Of a stretch of DNA of 64,000 nucleotides, positions 53,582 to 62,227 are shown one piece after another. Made by a program: the position numbers and the translations under genes. The stretch is from NCBI RefSeq assembly GCF_009363255.1, contig NZ_CP045318.1, forward strand, positions 3,523,501 through 3,587,500, in the 5' to 3' direction. Positions within the stretch are counted from its first letter, which is position 1. The number at the start of each line of letters is the position of its first letter. The stretch is from Roseivivax sp. THAF197b (lineage in GTDB: Bacteria > Pseudomonadota > Alphaproteobacteria > Rhodobacterales > Rhodobacteraceae). The notes beneath the pieces were generated by a model. That model had not been told where the DNA came from and ran no database searches. It saw only the letters and a list, made by a program, of their open reading frames with translations.

Positions 53582-55618
53582 TCAGGGGATTGGGCGGATA
53601 TCGTCAGGTGTGGCCTCGAAACCCAGGGACTCGACATCGGTCAACCGGATCACGCGCCAGCCCGCCTGCGCATGGATGCGTCCGGGTTGAGGCTCCGACA
53701 GGGCGTAATCCTCGCGCGCACCGGGCAGGATCACCGTGTCGGCGCCCGGTCCGCCATGGATCATGTCCGCCCCCCCGCCGGACCGGATCAGGTCATCACC
53801 CGGCCCGGCCAGGATCACATCCTCCTCGGGGGAGCCTTCGATCTCGTCGTCGCCCTGCGTGCCTGCCGCCAGCGCACCATTGGCGAAGGCCGCGACAGGG
53901 CGCGCATCTGGCAACGGGGCCGTGTCGTTGTAGCGCAAAAGCGCGTCCCAGCGCGGGGTCTCGGCGCTCAAATGCGGCAACGCGCCCCAGATGCCGAATT
54001 TCGACGGCACGGCCACATCGACGAAGGCGTTGAAAAGCCGTCCGCCCGACGCCGTCCAACCCGACAGCAACCGGTCATAGAGCGCGCCCATCTCGGTCGA
54101 ATTGCCGAAGGCCGTCAGGAAATCGGTCAGCCGCTCCTCGTCCATGTCGGAGGCCACGGCGGTCAGATGCGCGCCGCCTTCATACATGATCAGATCGAGG
54201 CCATGTTTCGCTGCCGCCTCGGCGTGATAGGGAAACACCTCCGTGGTGAGCCGGGCGATCGAGGTCTCCGCGATATCCGCCGCGAGCGGCGCGAAGGCCG
54301 CATCGAACCGGTTCTCGCGCACATATTCGCGCAAGGCCACGCGCTGCAGGCCGTCCTCGCGGCCCGCAGCTTCGGCCTCCTGCTCGGCATCGTCGAGAAG
54401 CGCGCGGAGCTTTTCGGCATTCTCGTCCTTGAACTCGTTGAAGAAATAACCCGTGACGGCATAGGCATCGAAGCTCAGGGCGGGCATCTGCCCGAGCCCC
54501 AGATAGGCCAGCGGCGCGTTGAGTGACTGTTCCTCAAGGCCGAACCAGCCGGTATGCGTGGCAAAGACCCGCACGAGCCTGTCCTCGGCCGAATCGCCGA
54601 ACACCTCCGCGAAAAGGTCCATGACCTGTGCGGCGCGGTAGCCGTAATATTGGTGCCGCCCGTCCGCGGTCTCGCCCCAGAGTGCGGTGGCCTGTTCATG
54701 CGCCCAGAGACCTTGCTGAAAGACGCCGTTCCAGACCTCGTTGGAATATTCCACATAGGCCTTCAGTCGCGGATCGAGACCGTCGCGCACCGTCTCGGCG
54801 AAGCGGCGCACGAAGGTGTCATCGGCCTGATGGGGCAGCGTGAACCAGGGATCCGCGCCGATCTCGTTGGCGAGCCGGATCATCACCGGCAGCGGCACAC
54901 CCCATTCGGCATAGCTGGCATCGGTGACGCGTGGGCGGTTCTCCCAGTCGGACAGGGTGGAATTGTTGGTCTGCATCCAGTCCATGAACCGCACAGCGCG
55001 CACATCCGCGATCCGGCGCAGCCAGTCGGGATTGAAGATCGCGCCCGCCGCGTGCAGCGCTTCGTGATCCTCGCGCATGACGCGGATATTGCGGATGGGA
55101 TCGTCGGGATCGATCTCGTCGATGGAGACGCCGACCGCGCCCGGCCCTGGCGTGTAGAAGAACCGCAGCCGCCCCGGTTCGGTCGCGACCCGCCGGGCAT
55201 TGCCTGCCAGCGACAGGTTGCCCTGCCCCTCATAGGTCAGGATGTAATAGCCCCGCAGATGCGTGGCCTCTTCCTGCTGGCCCGTCAGCATCAGCGCCTC
55301 GATCCGTTCCGCCTCGGGCGGGATGGAAAGCGGCCAGCCATTGGCATCCACATGCCCGCCCGCGCGCATCTCGTCGGCCGATATCCCGCCCCATTGCCCC
55401 GGCAGATGCCCGATCCAGGCCCGCGAGGTCTTGAAGAGATCGATGAAGGGATGCTGCGTCGTCCAGTCGGTGATCCCGTTCAACCCGATGGCGAGCGCAG
55501 GTGCATCCCCGCTTACGGGCGCAGGCTCGGACAGATCGGTGTCGGGACTTGTGGCAGCCCCCAACGGCGCGGCGAATACGAGGCCCAGGAATGCAAGGCA
55601 GCGCAGGATTGTGGACAC
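53582..55618 (-). CDS. Secreted glycosidase-like protein with RTX calcium-binding repeats
   Basis: A 678-residue protein with a Sec signal peptide (STILRCLAFLGLVFAAPLGAA). The central domain resembles a TIM-barrel glycosidase: Glu294 in VEYSNEVWNG fits the acid/base NE motif and Glu480 in LIMYEGG the nucleophile strand. Residues 588-628 are RTX-type nonapeptide repeats (GSPEEDVIL, GPGDDLI, GGGADMI, GPGADTV) that bind calcium, followed by a 50-residue cap. It probably trims or releases the exopolysaccharide made by the adjacent locus. A signal peptide together with RTX repeats is unusual, as RTX proteins normally use type I secretion. Confidence 0.75.
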   Translation of the reverse strand: MSTILRCLAFLGLVFAAPLGAATSPDTDLSEPAPVSGDAPALAIGLNGITDWTTQHPFIDLFKTSRAWIGHLPGQWGGISADEMRAGGHVDANGWPLSIPPEAERIEALMLTGQQEEATHLRGYYILTYEGQGNLSLAGNARRVATEPGRLRFFYTPGPGAVGVSIDEIDPDDPIRNIRVMREDHEALHAAGAIFNPDWLRRIADVRAVRFMDWMQTNNSTLSDWENRPRVTDASYAEWGVPLPVMIRLANEIGADPWFTLPHQADDTFVRRFAETVRDGLDPRLKAYVEYSNEVWNGVFQQGLWAHEQATALWGETADGRHQYYGYRAAQVMDLFAEVFGDSAEDRLVRVFATHTGWFGLEEQSLNAPLAYLGLGQMPALSFDAYAVTGYFFNEFKDENAEKLRALLDDAEQEAEAAGREDGLQRVALREYVRENRFDAAFAPLAADIAETSIARLTTEVFPYHAEAAAKHGLDLIMYEGGAHLTAVASDMDEERLTDFLTAFGNSTEMGALYDRLLSGWTASGGRLFNAFVDVAVPSKFGIWGALPHLSAETPRWDALLRYNDTAPLPDARPVAAFANGALAAGTQGDDEIEGSPEEDVILAGPGDDLIRSGGGADMIHGGPGADTVILPGAREDYALSEPQPGRIHAQAGWRVIRLTDVESLGFEATPDDIRPIP

Positions 55619-56148
55619 GGATCAGGCTCCGGATGACGGCAGGACGCCGGTTAGCCTTACGCGATTTGGCCCGGAGAACAACGGGAACACACAGCGCAAT
55701 CACAGGCGAGTGCGATGCATGCTGCGCGTGATGGTCCAGATCCGACCCCGGCGCGGGACGCACGGTCATGCCGCGTCCGAAAAATGTAAGGTGCACGCAA
55801 GTCTCAGCAATTCATTTGCAATTTATAAAGGCTTTTGCGGCACCGTCCTGATCTGGCGGGAAAGCCAACCGCCTTCACAGGAACATGAGGACGAATCTGC
55901 ATGACGTGTCATGACCGCACTGCTTTTGAGACGCCGTCCGACCAAAAATCACCAGCGTCCTGTGCATATGGCGCGGGATCCACGGGCGGGCCCCTTGGTC
56001 GCAGCGGATTTTCGGCGCGGAGCGCGCCGATTTTCCGCGCAGGCGGGGGTCGAAAATCAGTGCCTATTTGATCCGGCTCAAAGCTTCACCATCGCGCCAC
56101 CGGGCCCGGTAAATGCATCGACACCTCACCGATACCTTTCAGGACAGT
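55619..56148. other. 530-base gene-free region between the glycosidase-like gene and the sensor kinase
   Basis: No credible gene is present. It holds an AT-rich patch with TATAAA at 55824-55829, which could be a -10 element, and a terminator-like hairpin at 56012-56034 listed separately. Together they could bound a short rightward transcript of about 200 bases, either a small RNA or an attenuated leader of the kinase gene. Confidence 0.4.
56012..56034 (+). terminator. Terminator-like hairpin upstream of the sensor kinase
   Basis: A perfect 8-bp stem TCGGCGCG-GAG-CGCGCCGA (56012-56030) runs directly into TTTT. No coding gene precedes it on the plus strand, so it would end a non-coding transcript or attenuate the kinase message. 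Confidence 0.5.
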
Positions 56149-57942
56149 ATGACCCATTTTTCGGATACGGAGCTGAAAGCAACACAACCTCTGCGGGGCC
56201 TCCGCAATATCCACTATGTGGTGCTGGTTGGCTCGCTTGTGCTGACGTTCCTGGTCTGGAATTTCGCCAGCCACGCCGCGGATCGGCAGGCTGCCACCGT
56301 CTTCGACAATGCGGTCGATCAGGTGCTCGAACTGATCACCGAGCGCATGAAAAGCTACGAAGACGGGCTGCGGGCGGGCGTCGGCGCGATCAACGCCAAT
56401 GGCGGTGATATCGGGCTCACGCGATGGCGCACCTTCGCCGAGACACTACAGATCGATCAGCAATATCCCGGAATCAACGGGATCGGCGTGATCTTCCACC
56501 TGCCCGAGGACGAGAAAACGGATTTCCTGTCCGAGCAGCGCCAATTGCGCCCCGGGTTCCGCATCCATCCGGAACATGACCGCGATATCAACCTCCCGAT
56601 CACCTATATCGAGCCGGAAGGCCCAAATGCCCAGGCCGTCGGGCTCGACATGGCCTTTGAGGCCAACCGCCTCGAGGGCCTGCTCGCGGCGCGCGACTCC
56701 GGCGAGCCGCGCATCACCGGGCCCATCGTTCTGGTGCAGGACGCAGAAGCGACACCGGGATTCCTGTTTTATGCGCCCTTTTATGCGGCCCTGTCCGACG
56801 GCGATATCACCGCACGCCGAGAGGCCTTCGCGGGCGCGGTCTACGCGCCATTCGTGATGAAGAAATTGATGCAGGGCATGCTGGACCGCGGCAAGCGTCC
56901 CATCTGGGTCAGCATCTCGGACGGGGAAACCCTGCTCTACGATGAGCACCTGGAGGAGGAGGTCGGCTACGACCCCGATCCGGTCTTCACCCGCACGGTC
57001 GAAATGGACATGTACGGACGTGTCTGGAGGGTCGACATGCGCACGAACCTCGCATTCCGCGACGCGAACCTGACGACCCAGCCGACCATCATCCTGATCT
57101 GCGGACTGATAATCGACGCGCTCCTGCTCGTCCTGTTCTGGTCCTTGGCGCGCAGCAATCATCGGGCCATCGCCTATTCCGATCAAGTCACCGAGGAATT
57201 GCGCAGGGAAAAACGCGAACTGATCAACACGAACGAGGCGCTGCAACAATTTTCCTATGTGGCATCTCATGATCTGAAGACACCCATTCGCGGCATGCGC
57301 GACACGACCGATTACCTGATGGAAGATCTTGAGGAACGGCACCCAGATGCGCTGAAAGACCCGGACATATCTCGCCAATTCCACGAGTTGAAAGAGCTGT
57401 CCCACCGTATGGAGGCCTTGGTCAAAGGCGTTCTCGATTGTGCGCAGATCCCCAGGCATGCCGCACCGGCGGACCCGCATAATCCCAGGGACATCATCCT
57501 CGACCACGCACACGATCTGCGGCTATCGACCGATCAATTGCAGATCGAGGGCATCTTCCCGGACCTCTTCGCCAGCGCCACGACTCTGTCCCAGATCTTC
57601 GGCAATCTGCTTGGAAATGCCGTGGCACATGGCGTCGGTCCCGCTCCGCTCCGTATCAAGGTGACGGGCAACATCACCGGGGAGGGCGCCACCTTTTCCG
57701 TCGCCGATAACGGACCGGGCATTCCTCCGAAATTTCATGAGAAGATATTCGAGATGTTCCAATCCCTCGGCCCCAACAAGACCGATAATGCCACAGGCAT
57801 TGGCCTCGCCATCGTCCGAAAGGCCGCGGAAAGCGTGAAGGGCACGGTCACCGTGCAGTCGCATCCCGGTCAGGGCGCCGAGTTCATCGTGACCTTTCCA
57901 TCCGATCTCGTGGCCACGACAAGCAATATCGCAGCGGAGTAG
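56149..57942 (+). CDS. CHASE-domain sensor histidine kinase
   Basis: 597 residues from the ATG at 56149 (CAGGA just upstream); an ATG at 56113 is an alternative. A helix near residues 22-42 and a second near 312-334 enclose a periplasmic CHASE domain (about 60-300: QQYPGINGIGVIFHL, AVGLDMAFEANR), which senses small ligands in other systems. The cytoplasmic part has a HisKA helix with His374 (SYVASHDLKTPIRGM) and an HATPase with NLLGNAVAHG, VADNGPGIPP and TGIGLAIVRKAAESV. The response regulator starts 3 bases after its stop. Confidence 0.92.
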   Translation: MTHFSDTELKATQPLRGLRNIHYVVLVGSLVLTFLVWNFASHAADRQAATVFDNAVDQVLELITERMKSYEDGLRAGVGAINANGGDIGLTRWRTFAETLQIDQQYPGINGIGVIFHLPEDEKTDFLSEQRQLRPGFRIHPEHDRDINLPITYIEPEGPNAQAVGLDMAFEANRLEGLLAARDSGEPRITGPIVLVQDAEATPGFLFYAPFYAALSDGDITARREAFAGAVYAPFVMKKLMQGMLDRGKRPIWVSISDGETLLYDEHLEEEVGYDPDPVFTRTVEMDMYGRVWRVDMRTNLAFRDANLTTQPTIILICGLIIDALLLVLFWSLARSNHRAIAYSDQVTEELRREKRELINTNEALQQFSYVASHDLKTPIRGMRDTTDYLMEDLEERHPDALKDPDISRQFHELKELSHRMEALVKGVLDCAQIPRHAAPADPHNPRDIILDHAHDLRLSTDQLQIEGIFPDLFASATTLSQIFGNLLGNAVAHGVGPAPLRIKVTGNITGEGATFSVADNGPGIPPKFHEKIFEMFQSLGPNKTDNATGIGLAIVRKAAESVKGTVTVQSHPGQGAEFIVTFPSDLVATTSNIAAE

Positions 57943-57945
57943 ACA

Positions 57946-58374
57946 ATGAAAATCCGGGCGAAAAGCGTCCTTTTGGTTGAGGACAACGATTTTGACGTGA
58001 AGCGCGTGACACGCGCTTTCGCGAAACTCTCCGACATGCGACAGATCGTGCGCGCCCGTGACGGTGTCGAGGCGCTCGACATCATCCGCGGGACGGCAGA
58101 GACGCGCCCGCCGGAAACGCCGTTCGTCATCGTGCTCGACCTCAACATGCCGCGTATGGGCGGGATCGAATTTCTGGAAACGCTGCGCGCCAGCGGATCG
58201 AAATCCTATCCCCAAGTCTTCGTGGTGACGACGTCGGACTATCACGTCGATGTGGAGAACGCCTATCAGCGCGGCGTCTCTGGCTATTTCGTGAAACCCG
58301 AAACAGCAGAGGAAATGATTACCATCCTCGAGAAGGCGTCGCAGTTTTGGGACCTCTGCGAAATCCCGAAGTGA
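57946..58374 (+). CDS. Single-domain response regulator (Rcp1-like)
   Basis: A 142-residue receiver domain with no output domain. Acidic residues are Glu12 and Asp13, the phospho-acceptor Asp65 is in IVLDLNMPRMGG, Thr95/96 lies in VVTTSD, and Lys117 is in GYFVKP. The length and spacing match Rcp1-type regulators that pair with phytochrome-like or CHASE kinases and relay phosphate to another protein. It is the cognate partner of the upstream kinase. Confidence 0.93.
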   Translation: MKIRAKSVLLVEDNDFDVKRVTRAFAKLSDMRQIVRARDGVEALDIIRGTAETRPPETPFVIVLDLNMPRMGGIEFLETLRASGSKSYPQVFVVTTSDYHVDVENAYQRGVSGYFVKPETAEEMITILEKASQFWDLCEIPK

Positions 58375-58468
58375 TCCCTGCACTGCATCAAGGCCCACCG
58401 CCCGCCATTCGATTGAAGCGCAGCGAAACACGCACGCAAACAAGTCGTTTCGTCGAGAGCCTCCGGTC

Positions 58469-58500
58469 GACCTTGACCCCATAGAGCGGCCTTCAAGGTC
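58469..58500. repeat. Inverted repeat upstream of the FAD oxidase operon
   Basis: GACCTTGA at 58469-58476 and TCAAGGTC at 58493-58500 are perfect inverted copies with a 16-base spacer, in the 256-base gap before the FAD oxidase. It could be an operator or an mRNA hairpin. Nothing else was seen in this gap. Confidence 0.35.
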
Positions 58501-58630
58501 AGGATTGCCGCCATTGCGGGGCGACGGGCTTTGAGCGTACCGTCTGCTGCAAGGCGGCAGGGGAATTCAACCGCATGATCAGCGCAGCGAAAGCGTCCGG
58601 TATCCGGCGCACAGACGGGGCTTGCATCGC

Positions 58631-60118
58631 ATGCAAGATCTGACGCGGCGCGCTTTGCTTTTGGGATCCGGCGCGGCCCTCGGTGCCACGGCGGTCGGAT
58701 TGTCGCGCTCCGATCTGCCGAAAGTCACGCCGCACCTGAGTATCCCGCCCCAATCGGGGCAGACAATCCTGAATGACGCCAGCGAACTCAGCCTAACGCC
58801 CGTGCACCGCCACATCACGATGACGGAGGATATGGGCGATGCCCTCGTCACCCGCATACGCGCAGAGATGCGCGATGCGGCCGAAGCGGGGCGACCCGTC
58901 AATATCGGCGCCGCGCGGCACTCGATGGGCGGGCAGTCGATCCCGCGCGACGGCCACGCGATCACCTTCGACAACGCCGGGCTTGAATTGGACAGCGCGA
59001 CCGGGATCTACCGCGCGCATGCGGGCGCACGCTGGGCTGACGTGATCCGCGCACTCGATCCGCAGGGTTTCTCGCCGCAGGTCATGCAATCGAACAACGA
59101 TTTTGGCTTGGCCGCGACCTTCTGTGTCAATGCGCATGGCTGGGCCGTGCCCTTTGGCCCGATGGGCGCGACCGTGCAGGCCATCGAGATGATCACGCCC
59201 GACGGAACGCGCCTGCGGTGCAGCCGCACCGAAGAGGCCGAGCTGTTCCGCATGACGATGGGCGGATACGGGCTGACCGGTGCGATCATCGCGCTTGAAG
59301 TGTCCGCAGCCGAAAACCTGCGCCTTGTCCCGAGCTTTCAGGCCATGCACGCGGCACGTTTTGCTCCCACCTTCATGGCCGCAGCGCGCGATAGCGGCGT
59401 CAACATGGCTTACGGGCGGCTCAACGTCGATCATGAGAATTTCTTCGAGGAGGCGTTCCTTGTCACCTATCGCCCAGACCCGGATCAGGAGGCGCTGCCG
59501 CCCGCATCCGGATCGGGCTGGACCGCGCATGTGGCAAGCCGCGTCTACCGCGCGCAGCTCGGGCGCGAATGGGCCCGGAAACTGCGCTGGTGGTTCGAGA
59601 CGGAGCTTGGTCCGGTCGTGGGCGGTGGTGCGGTGACCCGGAACTCGCTGATCAACGAGCCGGTGGCCACGCTCGATGATCGCAATCCCGCACGCACGGA
59701 TATTCTGCATGAATATTTCGTGCCGCCGGAACGCTTCCCGGATTTCCTCGAGATCTGCCGCGCGGTTATTCCAGCCTCCTATCAGCAATTCCTCAACGTG
59801 ACGCTGCGCTTTGTGGACAGCGACCCGGAATCCTGGCTGGCCTACGCGCCGGAGCCCCGGATCGCGGCGGTGATGTCCTTCAGCCAGGAGAAAACCGCCC
59901 GCGCCGAAGCGGACATGGCCCGCATGACACAAGCGCTGATCGACGGCATGCGCGAGATCGGCGGCAGCTATTACCTGCCCTATCGCCCCCACGCGCGGCC
60001 AGACCAGTTCCGCGATATCTACCCACGCGCGCAGGCCTTCGCAGACGCCAAACGCGCGCTCGACCCACGACTTTTGTTCCGCAACAACCTGTGGGATCAG
60101 TATCTGGAGCCGCTATGA
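58631..60118 (+). CDS. Tat-exported FAD-dependent oxidoreductase, aldonolactone-oxidase type
   Basis: 495 residues from the ATG at 58631. The N-terminus LTRRALLLGSGAALGATAVG is a twin-arginine signal. The PCMH FAD domain has GRPVNIGAARHSMGGQS, where His97 is the candidate for covalent flavin attachment, and MGGYGLTGAI. The C-terminus YRPHARPDQF...LDPRLLFRNNLWDQYL matches the D-arabinono-1,4-lactone oxidase (ALO) type ending. It should oxidise a sugar, polyol or lactone in the periplasm. It starts an overlapping operon with three membrane proteins. Confidence 0.87.
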   Translation: MQDLTRRALLLGSGAALGATAVGLSRSDLPKVTPHLSIPPQSGQTILNDASELSLTPVHRHITMTEDMGDALVTRIRAEMRDAAEAGRPVNIGAARHSMGGQSIPRDGHAITFDNAGLELDSATGIYRAHAGARWADVIRALDPQGFSPQVMQSNNDFGLAATFCVNAHGWAVPFGPMGATVQAIEMITPDGTRLRCSRTEEAELFRMTMGGYGLTGAIIALEVSAAENLRLVPSFQAMHAARFAPTFMAAARDSGVNMAYGRLNVDHENFFEEAFLVTYRPDPDQEALPPASGSGWTAHVASRVYRAQLGREWARKLRWWFETELGPVVGGGAVTRNSLINEPVATLDDRNPARTDILHEYFVPPERFPDFLEICRAVIPASYQQFLNVTLRFVDSDPESWLAYAPEPRIAAVMSFSQEKTARAEADMARMTQALIDGMREIGGSYYLPYRPHARPDQFRDIYPRAQAFADAKRALDPRLLFRNNLWDQYLEPL

Positions 60119-60519
60119 CCCGTTTGCGCAAACTCTGCCTGGGCTATTTCGCCATTCTGATGGCGGCGGCCTCACTCAATTACATACCCGGCCTCACCGA
60201 TCAGGACGGGCTGGCCTTCGGGATATTCGCGCTCGATATCTTTGACGACGCGCTGCATGTGGCATCGGCACTTTGGGCGCTAGCGGCAGCACTGATCTCG
60301 CAACGGGCCGCGCGTGCCTTCCTGATCCTGTTCGGCGCGCTGTACCTCGGCGACGGCATCTTCGGCTTCTTCACCGGATACGGCTATCTCGACCTCGGGA
60401 TCTTCACCAATGCGTCCGAAGGCATGTCCTTCACGCTCTTCCGTGTTCTGGCCAATGCACCGCATCTGCTGTTGGGCGGCGTCGCACTCTGGGCCGGCTT
60501 CCGGGTCGAGCGGGCGTGA
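60115..60519 (+). CDS. Small four-helix membrane protein
   Basis: A 134-residue protein coupled by ATGA to the FAD oxidase. Four hydrophobic helices are predicted (about residues 7-24, 43-62, 68-90 and 105-128), with Asp/Glu residues at helix edges. It loosely resembles DUF4383-type proteins, but I cannot place it firmly. It may anchor the oxidase or receive its electrons, though no haem ligands are obvious. Confidence 0.7.
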   Translation: MTRLRKLCLGYFAILMAAASLNYIPGLTDQDGLAFGIFALDIFDDALHVASALWALAAALISQRAARAFLILFGALYLGDGIFGFFTGYGYLDLGIFTNASEGMSFTLFRVLANAPHLLLGGVALWAGFRVERA

Positions 60520-61559
60520 TCGTCAAGCTGGCCCGCGCACTGGGCGCCACGATCGCAGCCCTGCTGGGCATCGCCCTGCTGCTGGTCTTGCCCGTGCTCT
60601 ATATAGAGACATCTTGCCGTCCCACGGGCACTGCGGCGCCCTACGATCCGATCAAGCCCGAGGCGCATCATCGCCCCGAAAGCCGCACGCTTCTGACCTA
60701 TCCCGAATGGCACATCGTGCATGCCTATGAGGATTACGCCGAAATTCTGCGCGAGGGCGATCCGCACGAATACGGCTTCCTGCGCGGCATCGCGGGTTTC
60801 TGGACCACGCTGTGCGATCTGTCGGCCGCGTCCGGCGCGCATGGCGGTTTCCCGGGCGATACGAAAACCATGGTCTACGTGGTCGGCGTCAGCTTCACCG
60901 CGGAGCTTCTGGCGAAGGCCGCCTATGAAGAAACGCTGGGCCGGGCCGCAACATGGCTTCGCGGACCGGAGCCTGCGCCGCTTGATCAGCTATCGGCCCG
61001 TCAAGCCCGCGATTACGCCGTCTTCCTGCGGCAGGTGCCCTGGTATCGCTGGGACTTCACCGAGGCAGCGGACGCCCTCGCGGCGGAGGCCACAGGGGCG
61101 CTGCGCGATCGGGAGCGGCGCATGGCACTCGGTCTCGAATACCGGGGCAAGGCCCTTTACGCGGAGGCCATCGCGGCAGCTGTCGCCTCGACGGGCAATG
61201 ACGCGCTGCGCCTGCGCATGATCGTGGACCGGGCGCCCGCGCCGGGCGACGGGCTGGAGGTGATCGGGCCGAACGGTCCAGGCATCGAGGTCGAAACGAT
61301 CCGCTATCGCGCCCTGACGGAGATGTTGCAGGGGCTTGCAGAGGAGAGGATTCAGATCCTCGAGATCGCGGGAAATGATGATATCATGCTCACCGTGATA
61401 TCGGATGAGGCGCAATATCCCGATGCCCTGATCTCTGTGCCGCGCCAGGGGTTCGGCGATTACCGGCACCTGGTTCTTCTGAAAGTCAGCGACCTGTCCG
61501 TGACCTTGCAGAGCCTTGCAACAGACAACACACGACTGGAGCATATCCATGATTATTAG
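60516..61559 (+). CDS. Membrane-anchored hypothetical protein
   Basis: 347 residues starting with GTG at 60516, overlapping the previous stop (GTGA). One N-terminal helix (residues about 6-28) is followed by a large extracytoplasmic domain with LLTYPEWHIVHAYEDYAEILREG and PWYRWDFTEAADALAAEA. The Trp/Tyr/His-rich start of the domain may be a binding site. No family is recognised. It overlaps the next gene by 11 bases. Confidence 0.7.
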   Translation: MIVKLARALGATIAALLGIALLLVLPVLYIETSCRPTGTAAPYDPIKPEAHHRPESRTLLTYPEWHIVHAYEDYAEILREGDPHEYGFLRGIAGFWTTLCDLSAASGAHGGFPGDTKTMVYVVGVSFTAELLAKAAYEETLGRAATWLRGPEPAPLDQLSARQARDYAVFLRQVPWYRWDFTEAADALAAEATGALRDRERRMALGLEYRGKALYAEAIAAAVASTGNDALRLRMIVDRAPAPGDGLEVIGPNGPGIEVETIRYRALTEMLQGLAEERIQILEIAGNDDIMLTVISDEAQYPDALISVPRQGFGDYRHLVLLKVSDLSVTLQSLATDNTRLEHIHDY

Positions 61560-61827
61560 GGTCGGCTCAGGGCTCGCGTCCCTTCTTGTCGGCTGGCTCG
61601 GCGTGCTGGCCGTCACCATGGCGCTGTCGGATGCGGCGCCCGCGGCCCTCGTTCTGTTTCCGTCCGATACGTTCCTGTCGTCGCTGCCAGATCACGTCGC
61701 GATTTCGGACCGTTTCACCCATGCGATCACGCTTGTGTCGAGCCAGCCGGGCTATGTGGCGTCGTTATACGAGGCCGGTGCGCGACTGGTTCTGCCCGCC
61801 GGTCTCGCGGGTTGTCTGTCGCTTTGA
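61549..61827 (+). CDS. Small hypothetical membrane protein
   Basis: A 92-residue protein from the ATG at 61549, overlapping the end of the previous gene. It has one clear N-terminal helix (residues about 5-28) and a weaker C-terminal hydrophobic stretch. It is the last gene of the FAD oxidase operon. No family is recognised. The next 185 bases, up to the tRNA remnant, show no gene. Confidence 0.6.
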   Translation: MIIRVGSGLASLLVGWLGVLAVTMALSDAAPAALVLFPSDTFLSSLPDHVAISDRFTHAITLVSSQPGYVASLYEAGARLVLPAGLAGCLSL

Positions 61828-62012
61828 TATTCGGGAACGCCTCAAATCCCTGACCTCTGTGCTTGAGCCCAAGACATGGGAAACGCAGCGATGTCCAAAT
61901 GAGTGACGCCTCGCTTCGACGCGATTCGATCGCATCAAGACGACGCAGCCCATGTCGGACCCAGTTCGCGCCACATTCCATCAGGAGAAGGGAGAGCTGA
62001 GTAGGTGATTAT

Positions 62013-62060
62013 TGGTCGGAGTGGCAGGATTCGAACCTACGACCCCTGCCTTCCGAAGGC
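62013..62060 (-). tRNA. 3' half of tRNA-Pro(CGG): attachment site remnant
   Basis: Read on the minus strand this is the 3' portion of a tRNA: anticodon loop TTCGGAA with CGG at 62055-62053, 3' anticodon stem GGCAG, T stem GTAGG/CCTGC around TTCGAAT, acceptor strand CACTCCG, A73 and CCA at 62015-62013. The 5' half is absent; beyond 62060 the sequence becomes AT-rich and cannot form the D arm. The identity begins inside the anticodon stem, the usual crossover zone of tyrosine integrases. Confidence 0.9.
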
Positions 62061-62199
62061 TAGGGAAATATTTTTCCTGAGCACTCGGCTTGTGACCCAT
62101 GCATACCTTTCCGGTTTGATTTTTCAATAAAAATAGTGTTTTAATAGGAAATGATCATTGTTGTGGGCACACCCCCGTTTTCCTCTCTTTACCGGCCCC

Positions 62200-62219
62200 G
62201 TGCTTCCTATGTGCTTCCT
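62200..62219 (+). repeat. Tandem 9-bp direct repeats before the integrase
   Basis: GTGCTTCCT occurs at 62200-62208 and 62211-62219, one helical turn apart, between the attachment site and the integrase start. Such phased repeats are typical of integrase arm-type binding sites. The 160-base gap also has GGAAATATTTTTCC, a near-palindrome next to the tRNA remnant. Confidence 0.45.
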
Positions 62220-62227
62220 GTAGCGAA

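Noticed and set aside
62013..62060. A complete tRNA gene
   Set aside because: No D arm or 5' acceptor strand follows; the 5' anticodon stem fails after GCC, so only the 3' half is present.
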